Shown here in pieces: positions 32,901 to 47,900 of a stretch of DNA of 64,000 bases. A program made the translations under genes and the position numbers. Source of the stretch: Lepidostoma basale (Eukaryota > Arthropoda > Insecta > Trichoptera > Lepidostomatidae); the NCBI GenBank assembly GCA_022606425.2, contig JAHDVF020001361.1, positions 434,001 to 498,000 on the forward strand, in the 5' to 3' direction. The stretch's first letter is position 1. Every line of letters starts with the position of its first letter. The notes beneath the pieces were generated by a model. The model was given only the letters and a program-made list of their open reading frames with translations, ran no database searches and had not been told where the DNA came from.

Positions 32901-35900
32901 GATGTTGTTCCGATGGACACGTCACTCCTATTGTCGTCAGAGGGATAAAGAAACCGTTTTTGTCTCAAGGCCACGAGCAGGTAGCCGCTACACAAGAGAA
33001 ACTTATTGCATATCCTAACTGCCTAACAGACCGAAGGAGACTATTTTAAAGATGGGGCATCGAAAAAAACGACATTACTTATGGGTACCCTTAATAGAAG
33101 AAAAAATATTACCTGGCGCGCCATGTTGCCCTGGCGGGCCAGGCCTGCCCGGTCTCACTCGCCCTGGTGGTCCTGGCGGGCCAATCAGCCCAGCGGTCAA
33201 CTCTGCCAATTGTTCTTAAAACGATCCATAATTATTTTTATTATAAATTCTTCAGAAACACATTTTATTTCAAGTAACATTGTTTAAACGACTTACCTCT
33301 CAATACTGCGGCACACATTTCTCGCACTTCAATCTCGGTAAAACTTTGTCCCTTAAAAATAAATAATATTAAAACAAAAGTCTTATATATCTCAGGTTAA
33401 TGTATGACGATGTGTGATATAAGTGCGATGGGCGAGAAATTGGAGCAAGTTACCGAATTTACGTATCTTGGAAGCATGTTTACAAGAGACGGAAAAATAG
33501 AGAAAGACATCGAAAGAAGGGTTGGTGCTGGGAATAAAATAAATAGCGCAATCAAAGTCATTACTGCAAATAGAAATATATGCACAGAAGCAAAGATGGC
33601 AGTACACAATCCAGTTCTAGTGCCAACCCTCATGTATGGAAGTGACAAGCTTGCAAAAGAAGAAAGAAAGCAGGATTAACGCCGTAGAAATGAGATCATT
33701 AAGAAGAATGTGCGGGAAAACGTTGTATGATAGAATACCGAACGATGGAATAAGAGAGAAATGTAAGGCAGATGACTGCATCATGAATAAAATTAAAAAA
33801 TGATCCTTGAGATGGTTTAGACATATGGAACGAATGGATGAAAGAAGAATAGTTAAAAAATTGTACACAAGCAGCGTGAGTGAAAAAAGAAGCCGAAGAC
33901 GACCGAGCGCATGGCATAACCAAATTAAGTTAAGAGCAAATTAAGAGCACATGGCATAACCAAATTAATCAATTACTAAAAGGCGGCCACATTCGAAGTC
34001 TGAATAATCGACGTGCGTGCATGGTACGATGTATGAATGTAGAGGAAGCCCGAGAGGTATGCCAGGACAGAGCATTGTGGCTATCCATCCTCTCTGCCTA
34101 CCCCTCCGGAGAAATGGCGTGATGGTTTATTAGTTAGTTAGTTTAGATATACCGTGTCCTCGACAGTACCAAAGTGTGAGTACCCATCAAATTAGATCCT
34201 TTTTTTTTACTTTATAAGACATGACTTTTTTAATCCGGATGCTAACTATGATGTCCTTTGTAACAGAGTAGCAACAGCTATGACTGCCACACCGAAGAGA
34301 TAGAGTAGCTACCTATCACATGTCATGAGAATCAATAGCTAAAAAATATGTATACAGTAATTGGGTTCAAATAACTAGTTGTATACAAATATACGGAAAG
34401 CAACGGGAAACTAACACAATAAAGGCCAAGGTGATGATTGTCCTAGGGATTGACATGGTTCAAATGCTTAACTTTTTTTTTTAATTTTTATGAAAATCGT
34501 ATTTTAAATTCAAAATACAATATATAATACAATGTTTAGTATTTTTTTTTTAAATAAATATTATATATTAATAAAAATTGTTTACCCAATTATGTATAAT
34601 TATTAAATTTCCATCAGTGCATCATGCAAAACTCCACGTGAGACTGAGTTCACATCAAGGATTGAACCCGTATGAAAAGTTAATGTTCTACTCCCTAGCC
34701 TAGCATCGGGATTTGAATAGTCTTATCTTCATCATCATATCCATCCACTCCTAGACGTAGGCCTCCTCCATCTGCTTGTCTGTCGATCCTGGGCAACACG
34801 CATCCACGTTGTACCAGCGGTTTCTTTATTGTCGTCCCTCCATCTAGTTGATGACCTACTGGGTTTCGGGTTGCAGTTCTAGGCCACCAGCAGAGGAGGC
34901 GTTTTGTTCATTTATTGTCAGAGCTGCGAGCGACATGGCATGCCCAGCGCCATTTTAGCGCTGCTACTCTTCCGATGATGTCCGACACTCCTGTTCTGGT
35001 TCTAATAGTGATGTTTCCCACACTGTCCGCTATACTGATTCCCAACATAGCTCTTTCCATAGCTCTTTGGACAATTCTTAATTTATATGTGCTTCTCTAA
35101 GAAAATGTTATAGGTTCAACCCCATAAGATAACACCGTTCCGTTTAAGGTTGATGGGGGTTCGTGGATTTTTCAAAATATTATCTAATTTACGAATTATT
35201 CAAAATATTCTTTATTTTTATCTTAGAGGAAAAAAAAAGATCGAAGTTGATGGCGACGTTGAAACCGAAAAAAAAAATAATAATAATTTACCGGTGTTCC
35301 AGCCACTCCTGGTATTCCCGGTATTCCCCGGGACCCACGAGGACCCGCTTGTCCCGGGGGACCCGCCTCGCCAGGGGTCCCAGCCGGGCCCGCGGGGCCT
35401 GCCGGTCCACGCTCTCCCGGGGCGCCCCGTTCCCCAGACTAAAACAGGCAAAATATGTCATAATAATACGAAAGAATGATTAAGAAAGTATACGTGTGAA
35501 TGCAGTACGGAGTCTAGAGAAACAGGAATATATGGCATGACCAAACTAATCAAATTTTACCGGTCGACCATGCTAGAAGTCGGATGATCGATTGAAGAGA
35601 ATGGACAAATGCTACATCTGGTTCATAGTTTTGTATGGTGTTGAATCACGGACCTTAAAACTTGGTGTCATGAACAGGCTTTGAAATGTGTAGTACCGCA
35701 AAATGTTGCACATCTCTTGGACCGATATGAATGTTCTCCAGAGAGCCAGAGAGAAGTATTTTGTTCTGAATTAGCTCATGACTACCAAAAAGTGGTAAGA
35801 TAACGATACTAGGAAGCCTTATAACATTACCATTGAAAAAAATGTTCACTGGACGAAGCCGCAACGATACTGACTGTGATATAGCGTGCGTGAACTTCTA

Positions 35901-38900
35901 GTCACAATATCACTCCTATATGTATGAGCACCAAGAGTTTGTGGTGTTCATTTGTGATATTTTGCTTACCATTCCAATAAGTCCGGGAAGACCTCTCGGC
36001 CCTGCAACTCCGGGGGCGCCCTCTGCCGTAGTAAAGCTGCCTGACACAATTGCGGGGGGCGAATCTCCTGCGGGGCCCGGGGGTCCTGCGGGTCCCGACG
36101 GCCCGGAAGGACCTGGGACCCCTGGCATACCAGGAGTCCCCGGGGACCCTGGTATTCCAGCGATTCCCTGAAAAGTTAAAATTATATAAAGAACAATTTA
36201 ATTGTTAACAATACAATAATGTAGACACAAGTAAATTCTTCATTTTTGTAATAAGTGCGCTTTATGATGTAGGCCATTTTGTTGTATACTCGATTTAACC
36301 CCTACTGTTCAGCTTACTACATTAGCAGTAAAAATAATGATATCGAACTGCGGTATACGTACAACATTTGCAGCTCATATTTGAATGTATCTTATAAATC
36401 TTCTTACTTTAGTTCCTTACTATTAAATTGTACGTCATAGTATGATGAACTGGGACTGTCTGTCCGGGCTGTCAATATAACCAAATAGAGTTTGAGACCA
36501 AATTATTACTACTGCAAATGAAGCTAGCCGCACAATGGGGATTAAGGTATTTAATTCATTTACCATCGGTGCTGGACTCTCTTTTTTTTTTCTATTCATT
36601 ATCAAAATGATCTTCTACCAAGAAATTTCAATTTACTTCATTAATGTTATTTATTTTTTCGGCATCCACTTTGTGGTAGGACATGATTAAATTGTAAATA
36701 AAAACACTGGTTTTTCATCACTTGAGTATTATATTTTACACGACTAGTTTCGGAAGCTACAGATGCTTCCATCTACAGGTTTCGATATAAACTTGTTTAT
36801 ATAATAAGTTTATATTGAAACCTGTAGATGGAAGCATCTGTAGCTTCCGAAACTAGTCGTATAAAATATAATACTCAAGTGGTGAAAAACAAAGTGTTTT
36901 ATTTACAATTTACTTCATTAATATTATAACATTTTATAATATTTTGATATAACTGTCACTACATTATTTTACAGATTTAAAAAAAACAGTAATGTTCCCA
37001 GGCAAAGGGTCTATCAAAAAACTGCCCTACGCACAAAATCTCTATCATTAAAATTTACTTTTTAGCCAGTAATTAAAATTTCAACATCATTTTATAAACA
37101 CGTATTTATGCATTTCCCGGTTACAATGTGTTAAAAGTAAATCAAATTTAATTAATATATTATCACAGCATTTAATGCTCACCTGAGCCCCAGTTTTCCC
37201 TTCAAGTCCTGGCGGTCCCATGTCTCCTCGAGGTCCTTCGGGACCCGACTCCCCTGCAGGTCCAGGAGGTCCTATTGCACCTACAAGTCCAAAGGGGCCT
37301 GGAAGACCTGGTGGTCCAATACTCCCATCCAGTCCCTTATCGCCCTAAAAATAACTACATTTTTAAAACAAGCCGTTTGAACGATCAAACCCACACCATT
37401 TTTATTATGAATAAAGTGTTACCGTTTTTACCACAATTTGATACTTTTTAATTTATTATTTAGATATGGCATGGCAGCAAGGGTAGTTTCGAAATGAAGA
37501 CACTGGGATGATAGCAGGCAAGACACTTAGATATTGCGTGAGGAATACCGGAATAGGAGAGATATGTGAGGTTAAGGATATTATAAATTGAAATAGACAT
37601 CGAAAGAGGGACTGGTACGGTCATGTCCAAAGAATGGACACTACCAGATTTCCCTATTACTACATAATCAGCTTCACGGAACTCGTCCTTGTAGAAGACA
37701 CCCTAAAAGATGTAAGGACATCTGTGAGTCCACATCACAGGAGGAACAACCCTATGGAAAACAGACAACATAAGGGTATATCAAGGATAAAGATGAAATC
37801 ATCTAAATTATTAAATACTCTGTTTATTTTTCTTAAAATGTTTCGAAGATAACCTTTCTAATCGGGAAACGGTATAAACAATAAATTTACAAATATTATT
37901 GAAATCATTCTTACGGTGATAAAATTAAACAAGAGATGGAAAAAAATAGTTAATAATTTTAAATTCACCCCAGTAATCGCACTTCATTTTTTCCATAAAT
38001 AACCTAATTTCAATTTATCAATAAATGTATACTCAAATGCGTATTTTTAAAAATATTGCACCCACATCTTGAAAATCGAAATCCAAGCGTTCTATTTCCT
38101 TAATAAAAACTTAAACAAACAAAGAAATGGGCGAATTTTATTAAAAATATACTTCGTCAATTTTTTTCTCACCAAAATTTTATAGGTACGTGCAAGACTT
38201 AACTTTAACGTGATGATTATTTTACCTTTGCGCCTGGTTCTCCTTGGGGTCCAGGAAGGCCAATTTCTGATCTTCCAGTTCCCACACCACCAGGAATTCC
38301 AGGTTCACCGGGAGGACCTGAAATCGCCACCAATGTACGTAATTTATTTTAAGATTAATATCTAAGTGATTGAAGCTAAATGAATGCTTGTAAATAAGTG
38401 TTTTGGTTAATATTTAAGATCTTCTGACTCTAGATATGGCCTAATGGCGTTCCTTGAGGCATGCAGGTAAAAGAACGGTCTTAAAACAAGTCGTTGGACG
38501 CAAATGGCTATGAATTGGCCATACCCTGGAATAAAAAAACAATCTGCATCGTTTAGGACGCACTGTACTAGTAACCTGTGGGTGAAGGAGCGAAAGTGGA
38601 AGAGAAGCAAACCTAGAGCCACCTAGATTAGAACCCTACAAGAATGTTAAGGTATTAGACCTCTCTTGGGATAGAGTCGGATGGATGAGGATATTCGAGG
38701 CATCGCGAGGGTATATTAGAAGAAGATTGAACCTAAACAAAACAGCTTTGGATCATCTCTTTATACAACAATTACTACGCCACTTTCGCCACTTTTGTTG
38801 CCAATCCTAGTACTCGTCAGTATTTATACCACAGAGCTACCCTTACAGTGCAGGTAAGCTTAGTAAGCTGTTAACTAATTCAATACAACTTACGCCATTT

Positions 38901-41900
38901 ATAATAATTTAATTTACCACAAATAATTTAATTAAGTCATTGGAATATAAAGCCCTTAACTAAGATGATCCAAGAGCCTTTGAAAGAGGTGCAGAACCAA
39001 GACCGGTAAGATACCAGAAACTAGTTATCTCCAATATTGTGACGCTTGCATGGTATCTTTTGTTTATTTGAAAAATTCTAAAGGTGTGTCACTATTCAAA
39101 ATTGTGGTGTTCCACCCTCAATGCATATTGCTGCAACCAGACATTCAGTTAATGATAGTTTATTATGTTTTCCGAAGGTTTTACACCTTCATCATCGAGA
39201 GAACGATATAAAGTTAAAACCTTCGAAACAGGGAACAAGAAAATGAAACTCAAAAGTGAAAAAACAGTGTTTTTATTCATATAAACGTCTCATTCAATAT
39301 TATTTCTCACCTTGTGGTCCAGTGTCTCCAGCCCTTCCCTTGGATCCCGTGGGACCCTGAAATTTAATAATAACTTAAGACTCAAAGAATGTTTAAATAA
39401 CATATATTATATTTTCAGGTTGTATGTTCCAAATACTGATAAATGGCAACTTTGGACATTTACAAGATTTCGATGCACTAGATGCGTAGCTTCGTGTGAT
39501 TATATTTAAGATGTCGTATCATCGGTAAGACAAGGGCACAATTGCACGTTTTGTAATTTTTCATTAGAGACTATTAATATATCGTGTTATTGTGGCTATA
39601 TTGATCATACACTATCGCCCTCTGGCTAAATGAGACTGAACCTAATGAGCAACTTTGTTCTCCCAGATAAAGGGATGTTTTTAAAATACATTGGCATACT
39701 TAACTCATTTTGAGAATTTTTAACAATTATGCCGTTGTCTTACCGAAGGTGCGATGTGTTATCAATATTAAATATGAAGTTAAATTATAATGCGTTACTT
39801 TAAATAATATACCTTAGAGTCAGACGGATGCAAAGATATTATATACAAATAAAACTAAACTAACTAACCATCACGCCGTCTCCACGAAGGAGTAGGCAGA
39901 AAGAATGGACTGCCACACTTTTCTTTCCTGACATATTTTTCTCGCTTCCTCAACATTCATACATCGTGTCATGCACGCGCGTCGATTTCTCTGACTCCTC
40001 ACATGGCCGACATTCAATATTTGATTTGTTTGATCGTGCCACGTTTTCCTCGGTCTCCCTCTATTTCTGATTCCATTTACATCCTAAACATATAATTTTT
40101 TTACCATTCTTTCTTCATTCATTCTTTCCATATGTTCAAACCATCTTAATGATCCTTTTATTATTTTGTTCATGACACCATCATTCGCACCGCATTCACT
40201 TCTTATATTTTCATTCGACACTCTATCATACACAGAGTATCCACACTAAGTGTTTATTTATGTTATTCGTCTAAGAGATCTCATTTCTACTGCATTTATT
40301 CTACTTTCATCCTTCTTTTGCCAGTTCCATGCTTCGCTTCCATACATAAGGGTCGGTAGAAGAACACCATTGTGCACTGCCATTCTAGCTTTTTTGGATA
40401 GGTTTTTGTTTGTGATGACAACTTTAAGTTTGGCAAAGTTAAGTTGTTAACTACTTGCAAAGATACAATATTATATACAAATATATTATATACAGGAACA
40501 GACCAAAGGTCTAAAAGAAAAAGAAGATATTATATTTAATGACTTTGATCAATGCCAAAACGTGGCACTTTAGTGACATCTATGGCCTAGGAATGAAATT
40601 GTTATTAGCTATATTTACCTGAGGTCCAGTTAACCCCTCTCTCCCTTCAGGACCTACAGGGCCTATTGGTCCTGGCGGACCCGGTAACCCGATATCACCA
40701 GCATCACCTGTTTGTAAATAAATAATAACATATATCCTTACTAAAATATTTATTCATTTGCATAAAAATATCGGTTTGACAACTGGTTGGCTATTTTTTT
40801 TTCTTTAAATTAACATTTTTATTGGTTAATCAAATTTCTTGGTAAAAGTTCATGGTAAATAATGAAAATATTTTAGATTTAATAAGAATAGATTTAATAA
40901 GAATTTGTATACATTCAAAATGTTGTATAAAATAACTGGTCCAAGTAGGCATAAAAATTGGAGAGACATCTCCAGGCGTAGTCTAGTACTGTATGATTTC
41001 AGAGAGAGTATGATTTATGAGACTTTCACAGTACATTAATAAAGATTTTCTGCTTAATGCTTTCCAATCTTAATAGATGACGCTAGTGTAAAGTGAACTT
41101 AAATATGTAAAGATAGGCGTGGAATCCTACCATATATACAAGTTACAAAAATTTGTCAGACGTGGTGGTCATAAGAAAAAAATGCGGAATGGGGAATGTT
41201 GTTAAACATAAAGCGATCGCTCAACCCAACCAATGACAAGTCATAAGTCCTGTAAGCGCCTCGGCCACCACATTCTGTTCCCAGAAAACAATTTAAATCT
41301 TCGTCTCTATTGAGATACAATTAATCCTTATAAAAATAATAAAAAAATATCCGCAATGGGTGAAATCCAGTATTTGTCTGCAAGAATTTGCATACATTCA
41401 AAATGTTGTAATGAAAATAAATTTATTAATTACCTACCTAATACGAATAAAAACGTCTGTTTTCTAAAAAAAATATTATGTTTTATGGTAATTACATGTT
41501 TCGCCTTTCTACTGCATTATAAAATATTTGCAAACACAGGTTGGTCATGTTAGAAGTCGAAAGAATCGAGGTGCGTGTATGACTCGCTGTATGAATATGG
41601 AGGAAGCTAGAGAGTTGTGCCAGGATAGAGTAGTGTGGCAGTCCATTCTCTCTGTCTACCCCTACGGGGAAACGTTGCGAAGACATTTAATAATGCATTC
41701 TTCTTCTTTTTTCAGCCAATTTTAGTCCACTGCTAGATATAGGCCAATCTAAACTCTAACAACATTTTCTGTCTTGGGCTATCTGTTACCACATAACACT
41801 TGTATATAATAATAAAACGTTTTCATTCGTATTAATTTTCCTTTCCTTGGTCTTTCACGGCTTCTCTTTGCACTCACACTGCTGGTATACAACATTTTAA

Positions 41901-44900
41901 GCATTTTTTTAAAATAATATTAATTCAAATGGTTGGCGATCCCTGGCGGGCTGTCATCAGAAATGACGGCTTACGTCACTGCTTGGCAATCTCCACAATG
42001 GAATCGTAAACATTTTTGACAGATCCGTCTGTCAAACTAATTACCTAATGTTTTACGAGATGAAATGTGGCATTTTCACTATGTGAGTCATCATCTTAAT
42101 TACTCGAGCAGAATCTAGACAATAAAGAACTCTACATTTTATTACGACACGCCGTTTCTCCGAAAGGATAGGCAGAGACGATATACAGTCGCACTTTCCT
42201 ATACTTACATATTTCTGTATATTTCTCTCCGTTTATACAGTATCGCATGCACATATACCATAGTCTAACTAACAAACTATACCCCATTTCTTTAGAGGGT
42301 AGGCTGTGAGAATGGACCGCCATACCGCTCTATCTTGACAAATATGCTCGTCTATTTTTCCGACTTTGAACGTGGTCGCCTTTAAGTAATTTCATATATC
42401 TTTTTAACAATTCTTCCCTCATCCATTTGCTTCATATGTCCAAACTTTATTGGTGCCCCTTTTTCTATTTTATTTAGGACGCATTTATCTACCTAAAAAT
42501 CTTTTCTTATTTTTACATTGTTTTACCGCACATTCTTCCAAGCGATCTCATTTCTACGGCAATCTTCTATCCTACTTTCATCCTTCTTCTACCAACTGCA
42601 ATCTTTATTTGCAGATACATAAAGGTTTTCACTATACCTCCATTGTGCACCGCTATATTTGCTTCAGTGGATATATTATATTTCTATTGGCAGTGAAGAT
42701 TGTGAGTGTACGAGCCCTCGTTTCTATTATAATTCGAACGCAGGTTTTGTAGAATCGCATTTTACTGTTATTCAGCATATGTTCGTTTTTCCAAACTGCA
42801 TCTTTCAAGCACTTTGATTGCTTGTCAAACAAAACTGACTGCTTGAAAATGCCGTCCTACATTATTACTCTTTAAATAACATCACTTGAGACATACCAAG
42901 GGATTCCTCGACATACGGAATTGACTTTGAGATGGGATTTTACAGGATTGTAGTACCTACCCCCTGAGATTCTTAATCTTTAAACTTTTCTAAAAAAAAA
43001 CGTGGGACAACAAAACAGGTGATGGACATATCTTTCATCTTGGCACCAGCGTTTTTGCACATATTTCTTTCATACACTTGTCCATCTATAGATTGAACAA
43101 CCACGGGGACATCACACAACCCTTTTCGACACCTTCATTATTTTTTTTTTCCTTGTATACAACAGGTCGTTTGAACCCAATTACTGAATACAATTTATTT
43201 TAACTATTATATTGATTCTTAGGACATGTGATAGGTGGCCAATCTATCGCCATTTTATTGTCACGTGAATTCTACACCAGACCAAAGATAGTGTGATAAT
43301 CACACTGCCATCGCCGGGAATCGAACCCGGGACCTTTGGAATGGGAGTCAGAGCTCTTACCATTCTGCCACAAAGGTATTATTTTTATTTTTATTTTATT
43401 AAATAGCCCTTTACATCATTACAGCGCGAGCCAAATCGATAAAAAGTGTATAGCTATCATATTGATTATCGTGGCATCGGATCAGAAATGAGACGATAAG
43501 GTCATTCTGTGGTGTTAAGGACATATTAAGATAGGGAAGAAGCTGAAGATGCTTGTGGAGAGATCATGTGGACGGCATGGAAAATACACGAATTGCAAAA
43601 ATTGTTAAAGAAGAAAACCCCAGGTCATACGACATAAACTATGAAGAAGAAGTAGACATGTGATGCTAATCTATTGCCATTTTATTGTCACGTGAATTCT
43701 ACACCAGTCCAAAGACAGACCACAAAATGGGAATCACACTCGGGAATCGAACTCGAGCCCTTGCCACACTGCTACGAAGAACGTTTAGTACAATGATTCC
43801 CAAAGTGGTCCATATAGCCCCCTAGGGGTCTACAATAATTTGCAAAAGGTCTACGATAATTGCAAAAAGAATTGGGGATCCATGAAATATAAATAGGGGT
43901 CTAGGTGTTTAAACCCTTTTTTAACCCATTTGGCAAAGATCGGACAGGACATTCGATTTCCCGAAAGTAGCTAAAAATATTTAAAATGTCGACAACGAAT
44001 TCCGGATTTTTTGTTTCGTTTTTTTTGCCCTGAAAAAAAAACTATATTAGGAAAGCAAGGGGTCTACACAAAATAGAAGAGATCGGTACGGGGTCTAGGG
44101 GACAAAAAAGTATGGGAACCTTTGGTTTAGTGATACTAATAATAATAATATAATAATGAATAGCTATAATTTTAGCTGATTTAAAATTACTTTTACGACA
44201 TTCATTACTTTATTTGACATGTATGGTATTTCTTTGCAATCAAAGTCAGTAGTAAATTTGCCACAAGATTTGATGCGAACAAATTAATGGCAAACTGTAA
44301 ATACGAAATCTCGATGGCTATTTAATTAAATGACATTAATCATTGTAAAATCAAGCAGTCAGAAAAACAGACCACTTCGTATACAGGATATAGCACAGAG
44401 GCGTAACATTATTAACGTGTTTTACGGTATTGTGTAATCACTACACATTTCTAATGATGGAATGATGAAGCATGTTGTCAAGAGATGGTAAAATTCAGAA
44501 AGATATCGGAAGAAGGGTTGGAGCTGGAAACAAAATAAATAGTGCACTCAAAGTCATTACCGCAAATAGAAATATATCGAATTTTTATGAATTAAACCAC
44601 TGTTTTTTCCACTTTTGAGTTTATCTTTCTCGACATGTTTCGAAGGCTTACACCTTCATCATTGGAAGAACGATATAAACTTTTATATCGTTCTCCCGAT
44701 AATGAAGGTGTAAGCCTTCGAAACATATAGAGAAAAATAAACTCAAAAGTGGAAAAAACAGTGTTTTAATTCATAAAAATGGATGTCATTATGGAATTCC
44801 GCCGTGAAATATATCGACTGAAGCAAAGACCCCAGTGCACAATAAAGTTCTAGTGCCGACCCTTATGTATTTTAGTGAAGCTTGGACTTGGCAGAAGTAG

Positions 44901-47900
44901 GATTAATGCCGTAGAAATGAGGTCACTTAGAATAACGTGAGAAAAACAATGTATGATAGAATATCTAATGATGAAGTTAGAAAGGAATGTAATGCGGGTG
45001 AATACGTAATAAATAAAATAAAGAAAGGGTCACTTAGGTGGTTTGGACATACGGAATGGAAAAAGAAGTAGAGGAAGGTCAAGGAAGAAATGGCATGACC
45101 AAATTAATCAATTAATGAAAGACGGGCAAGTTCGAAGTAGGAACAATCGACGAGCATGCATATCAATATGTGATATTCAGTTTCAGCATTCCAGTAAAAT
45201 ATGGAAATTTCCAGACACCATTATTCGAGACATAAGACACTATAAATAATTTAATTTAACGAACCTTTTTAAATGTTAACATTATATTGAGTGTTTCGGA
45301 AAGTTCGGTTCGTTTTTTGTCTGAACATCGCATTTATTTGAAAAGTAAAATAAAAAACACATCAATCAAAATATTGTCCATCCTTAGCCACTACTTTTCC
45401 CGTCTTTCTGGAGAGATGAAAACATCGTGGAAAAAACGCCTCGTCTTTTGAGATAATCCAGGCATCAGCGCAATTCTCGACATCTGCATATGATTGGAAT
45501 TACTGCTCTTCTAAGGCATTCGTCATGAATCTGAATAAGTGGTAGTCCGATGGTGCCACGTCTGGTAAATAAGGCGGTTGCGGTATAATCTCGACAACCT
45601 TTGTGGCAGAGTGGTAAGAGCTATGACTGCCCACCGAAGGTACCGATCGATTCCCGGCGATGACATTGTTATTGTCACACCTTCTTAGGTCTGGTGTAGA
45701 ATTCATGTGACAATAAAATGGGACACATACCATGAGGATGAAATATAATAGCTTAAAACAAATTGTATACAGTAATTCTAAAACAACTTGTTATACAAAA
45801 AATAAAATTGTCACAACCTTAGTTGCTTTTTAATTATTATATAATATATAAAAAACTAACAATAAAAATACGTCTGTATTCTAGAAATTTTAGTATATTT
45901 TATGGGAATGACAACTTTCAAAGGCATTACCTTATATTAAGACATTATTTGATAATGTCTTAACAAAGCGAGATATGTCACTCGCATAAAATATAATACA
46001 ACTTCTATAAAACAGACGTTCTCATTCGTATTAACTATTTAATATACAGTTTTACATCATTGTTCAAGAAAAAATAAATACTTTTTTTTTCTCTAGACCC
46101 CCCTAATAAAAAATGTAGTACGCCCCTGATGCGTGCAAGATGGAAGAATAGAGTGACCTCACGCGGCGCCACTGACCTCCTATTTGGGTCACTTAAATTG
46201 TAATTATTTGAAATCAATTTGGTTTCATTGTCACTAACGAATGACACTTGCTGGGTCTATTAATACCGCCATGGAGGGAAAACACTCTTCAATCAATATA
46301 ACAACATTTATTAAGACACTTTTGAATCAAAATGAAGCTTGGAGCTGGAAAAAAAAGGATGAATATAACTAACAAACTAACTAAGTCATTTATTTATTTT
46401 AAACATATCTAAAGCATTACAGATTTTTTTTCCAATACACTAAAGATACAAGTTAGAGATACACAATAATAAGTAATACATAATAGATTAATAAAAAGAG
46501 CGAGAAACATAAGATGCATGACAAATTAATAAAATAAATATACCATACAATTATAATAAATATAGTACTTCCCTCAGATGAGACAAACTATCACAAAATA
46601 TGTCCAACTCCGAGGTGATACGATTAAGCAAAGATATTGCTCTACCTTCCGGCATTGGCAGGTTGGTTCTGCATCGTGGGAGATAAAACAATCACGCCAT
46701 TTCCCCGGAGGGGTAGGCAGACAGGATGGATCACCACAATGCTCTGTCTTGGCATACCTCTCGGGATTCCTCTACATACATACATCGTACCATGCACGCA
46801 CGTCGATTATTCCGACTTCGAATGTGGCCGCCTTCTAGTAATTGTCAGAATTTAAGTAATTGTCACACCTTTTAGTAAGTGGATGAATATATTAGGAGAA
46901 TAAACCAACTAACTAACTAACCATTACGCCGTCTCCCCGAAGGGGTAGGCAGAAAGAATGGACTGCCAAACTTTTCTTTCCTGACATATCTCTCTCGCTT
47001 CCTCAACATCCATACATCGTGTCATGCACGCGCGTAAATTTTTCAGACTCCTCACGTAGCCGACATTCAATATTTGATTTATCGTGCCACGTTTCTTGGT
47101 CTTTCTCTATTTCTAGTTCCATTTACATCGTTAACATATACTTTTTATCATTCTTTCTTCATTCATTTTTTTCCATGTGTCCAAACTATCTTAATGATCA
47201 TTTCATTATTTTGTTCATAACATTATCATTTGGACCTTCTTGCAGACAACTCTAGTATTTATTATATTGTATTATTAGTGGTCTTATTTCTCCTCTCCTC
47301 TTTCTCCGTTTTTTGGACACGAGGAGAAATAAAATCACTAATAATATAATTAAAACTTGGTCGAGATTTTTTGTATTTTTTGTTTTTTTTTTAATCGATT
47401 TTTTTTTTCTTTCTTGAACAATGAAGTAAAACTCCATTACAAATCATTTATACAAATGAGAACGTCTGATTTCTAGAAGTTTTCATGTATTTTGAGTATA
47501 TTTGATTATACCTTCAACAAAATAATGTTGATATTTGAAATTTCATGGAACCAGTCCATTGTAAATTTTGTTAAATTTCTCTTAGGTTTATGGCTTTGAC
47601 CGATTTCGGCAGCTCGCTTCCAACTTCTGGTCAAATCTCACCAGAGAAGTTCACCAAAAAGGTCACCAGAAGATTGCAGCGAGCTGTCAAAACCGGTCGA
47701 AGCCAAAAACCCAAGTGGAATTCAACTATATATGTACTTAAAAGATTTTTTTCGTTATTGATAATATCTTAGCATAGCAAAACGTGTCATTTCCATAAAT
47801 AAAATAAAAAACTTCAAAAACGTATTTACGTTTTTATTGAAAACCGGAGATTAATCACCAATACAATCAAACGTATACTAATTTACAGCATTGTTTTAAA

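Noticed and set aside
35920..36171. plus-strand Gly/Pro-rich open frame
   Set aside because: Antisense shadow of collagen exon 15; the same holds for 49519-49716 and 35150-35483.
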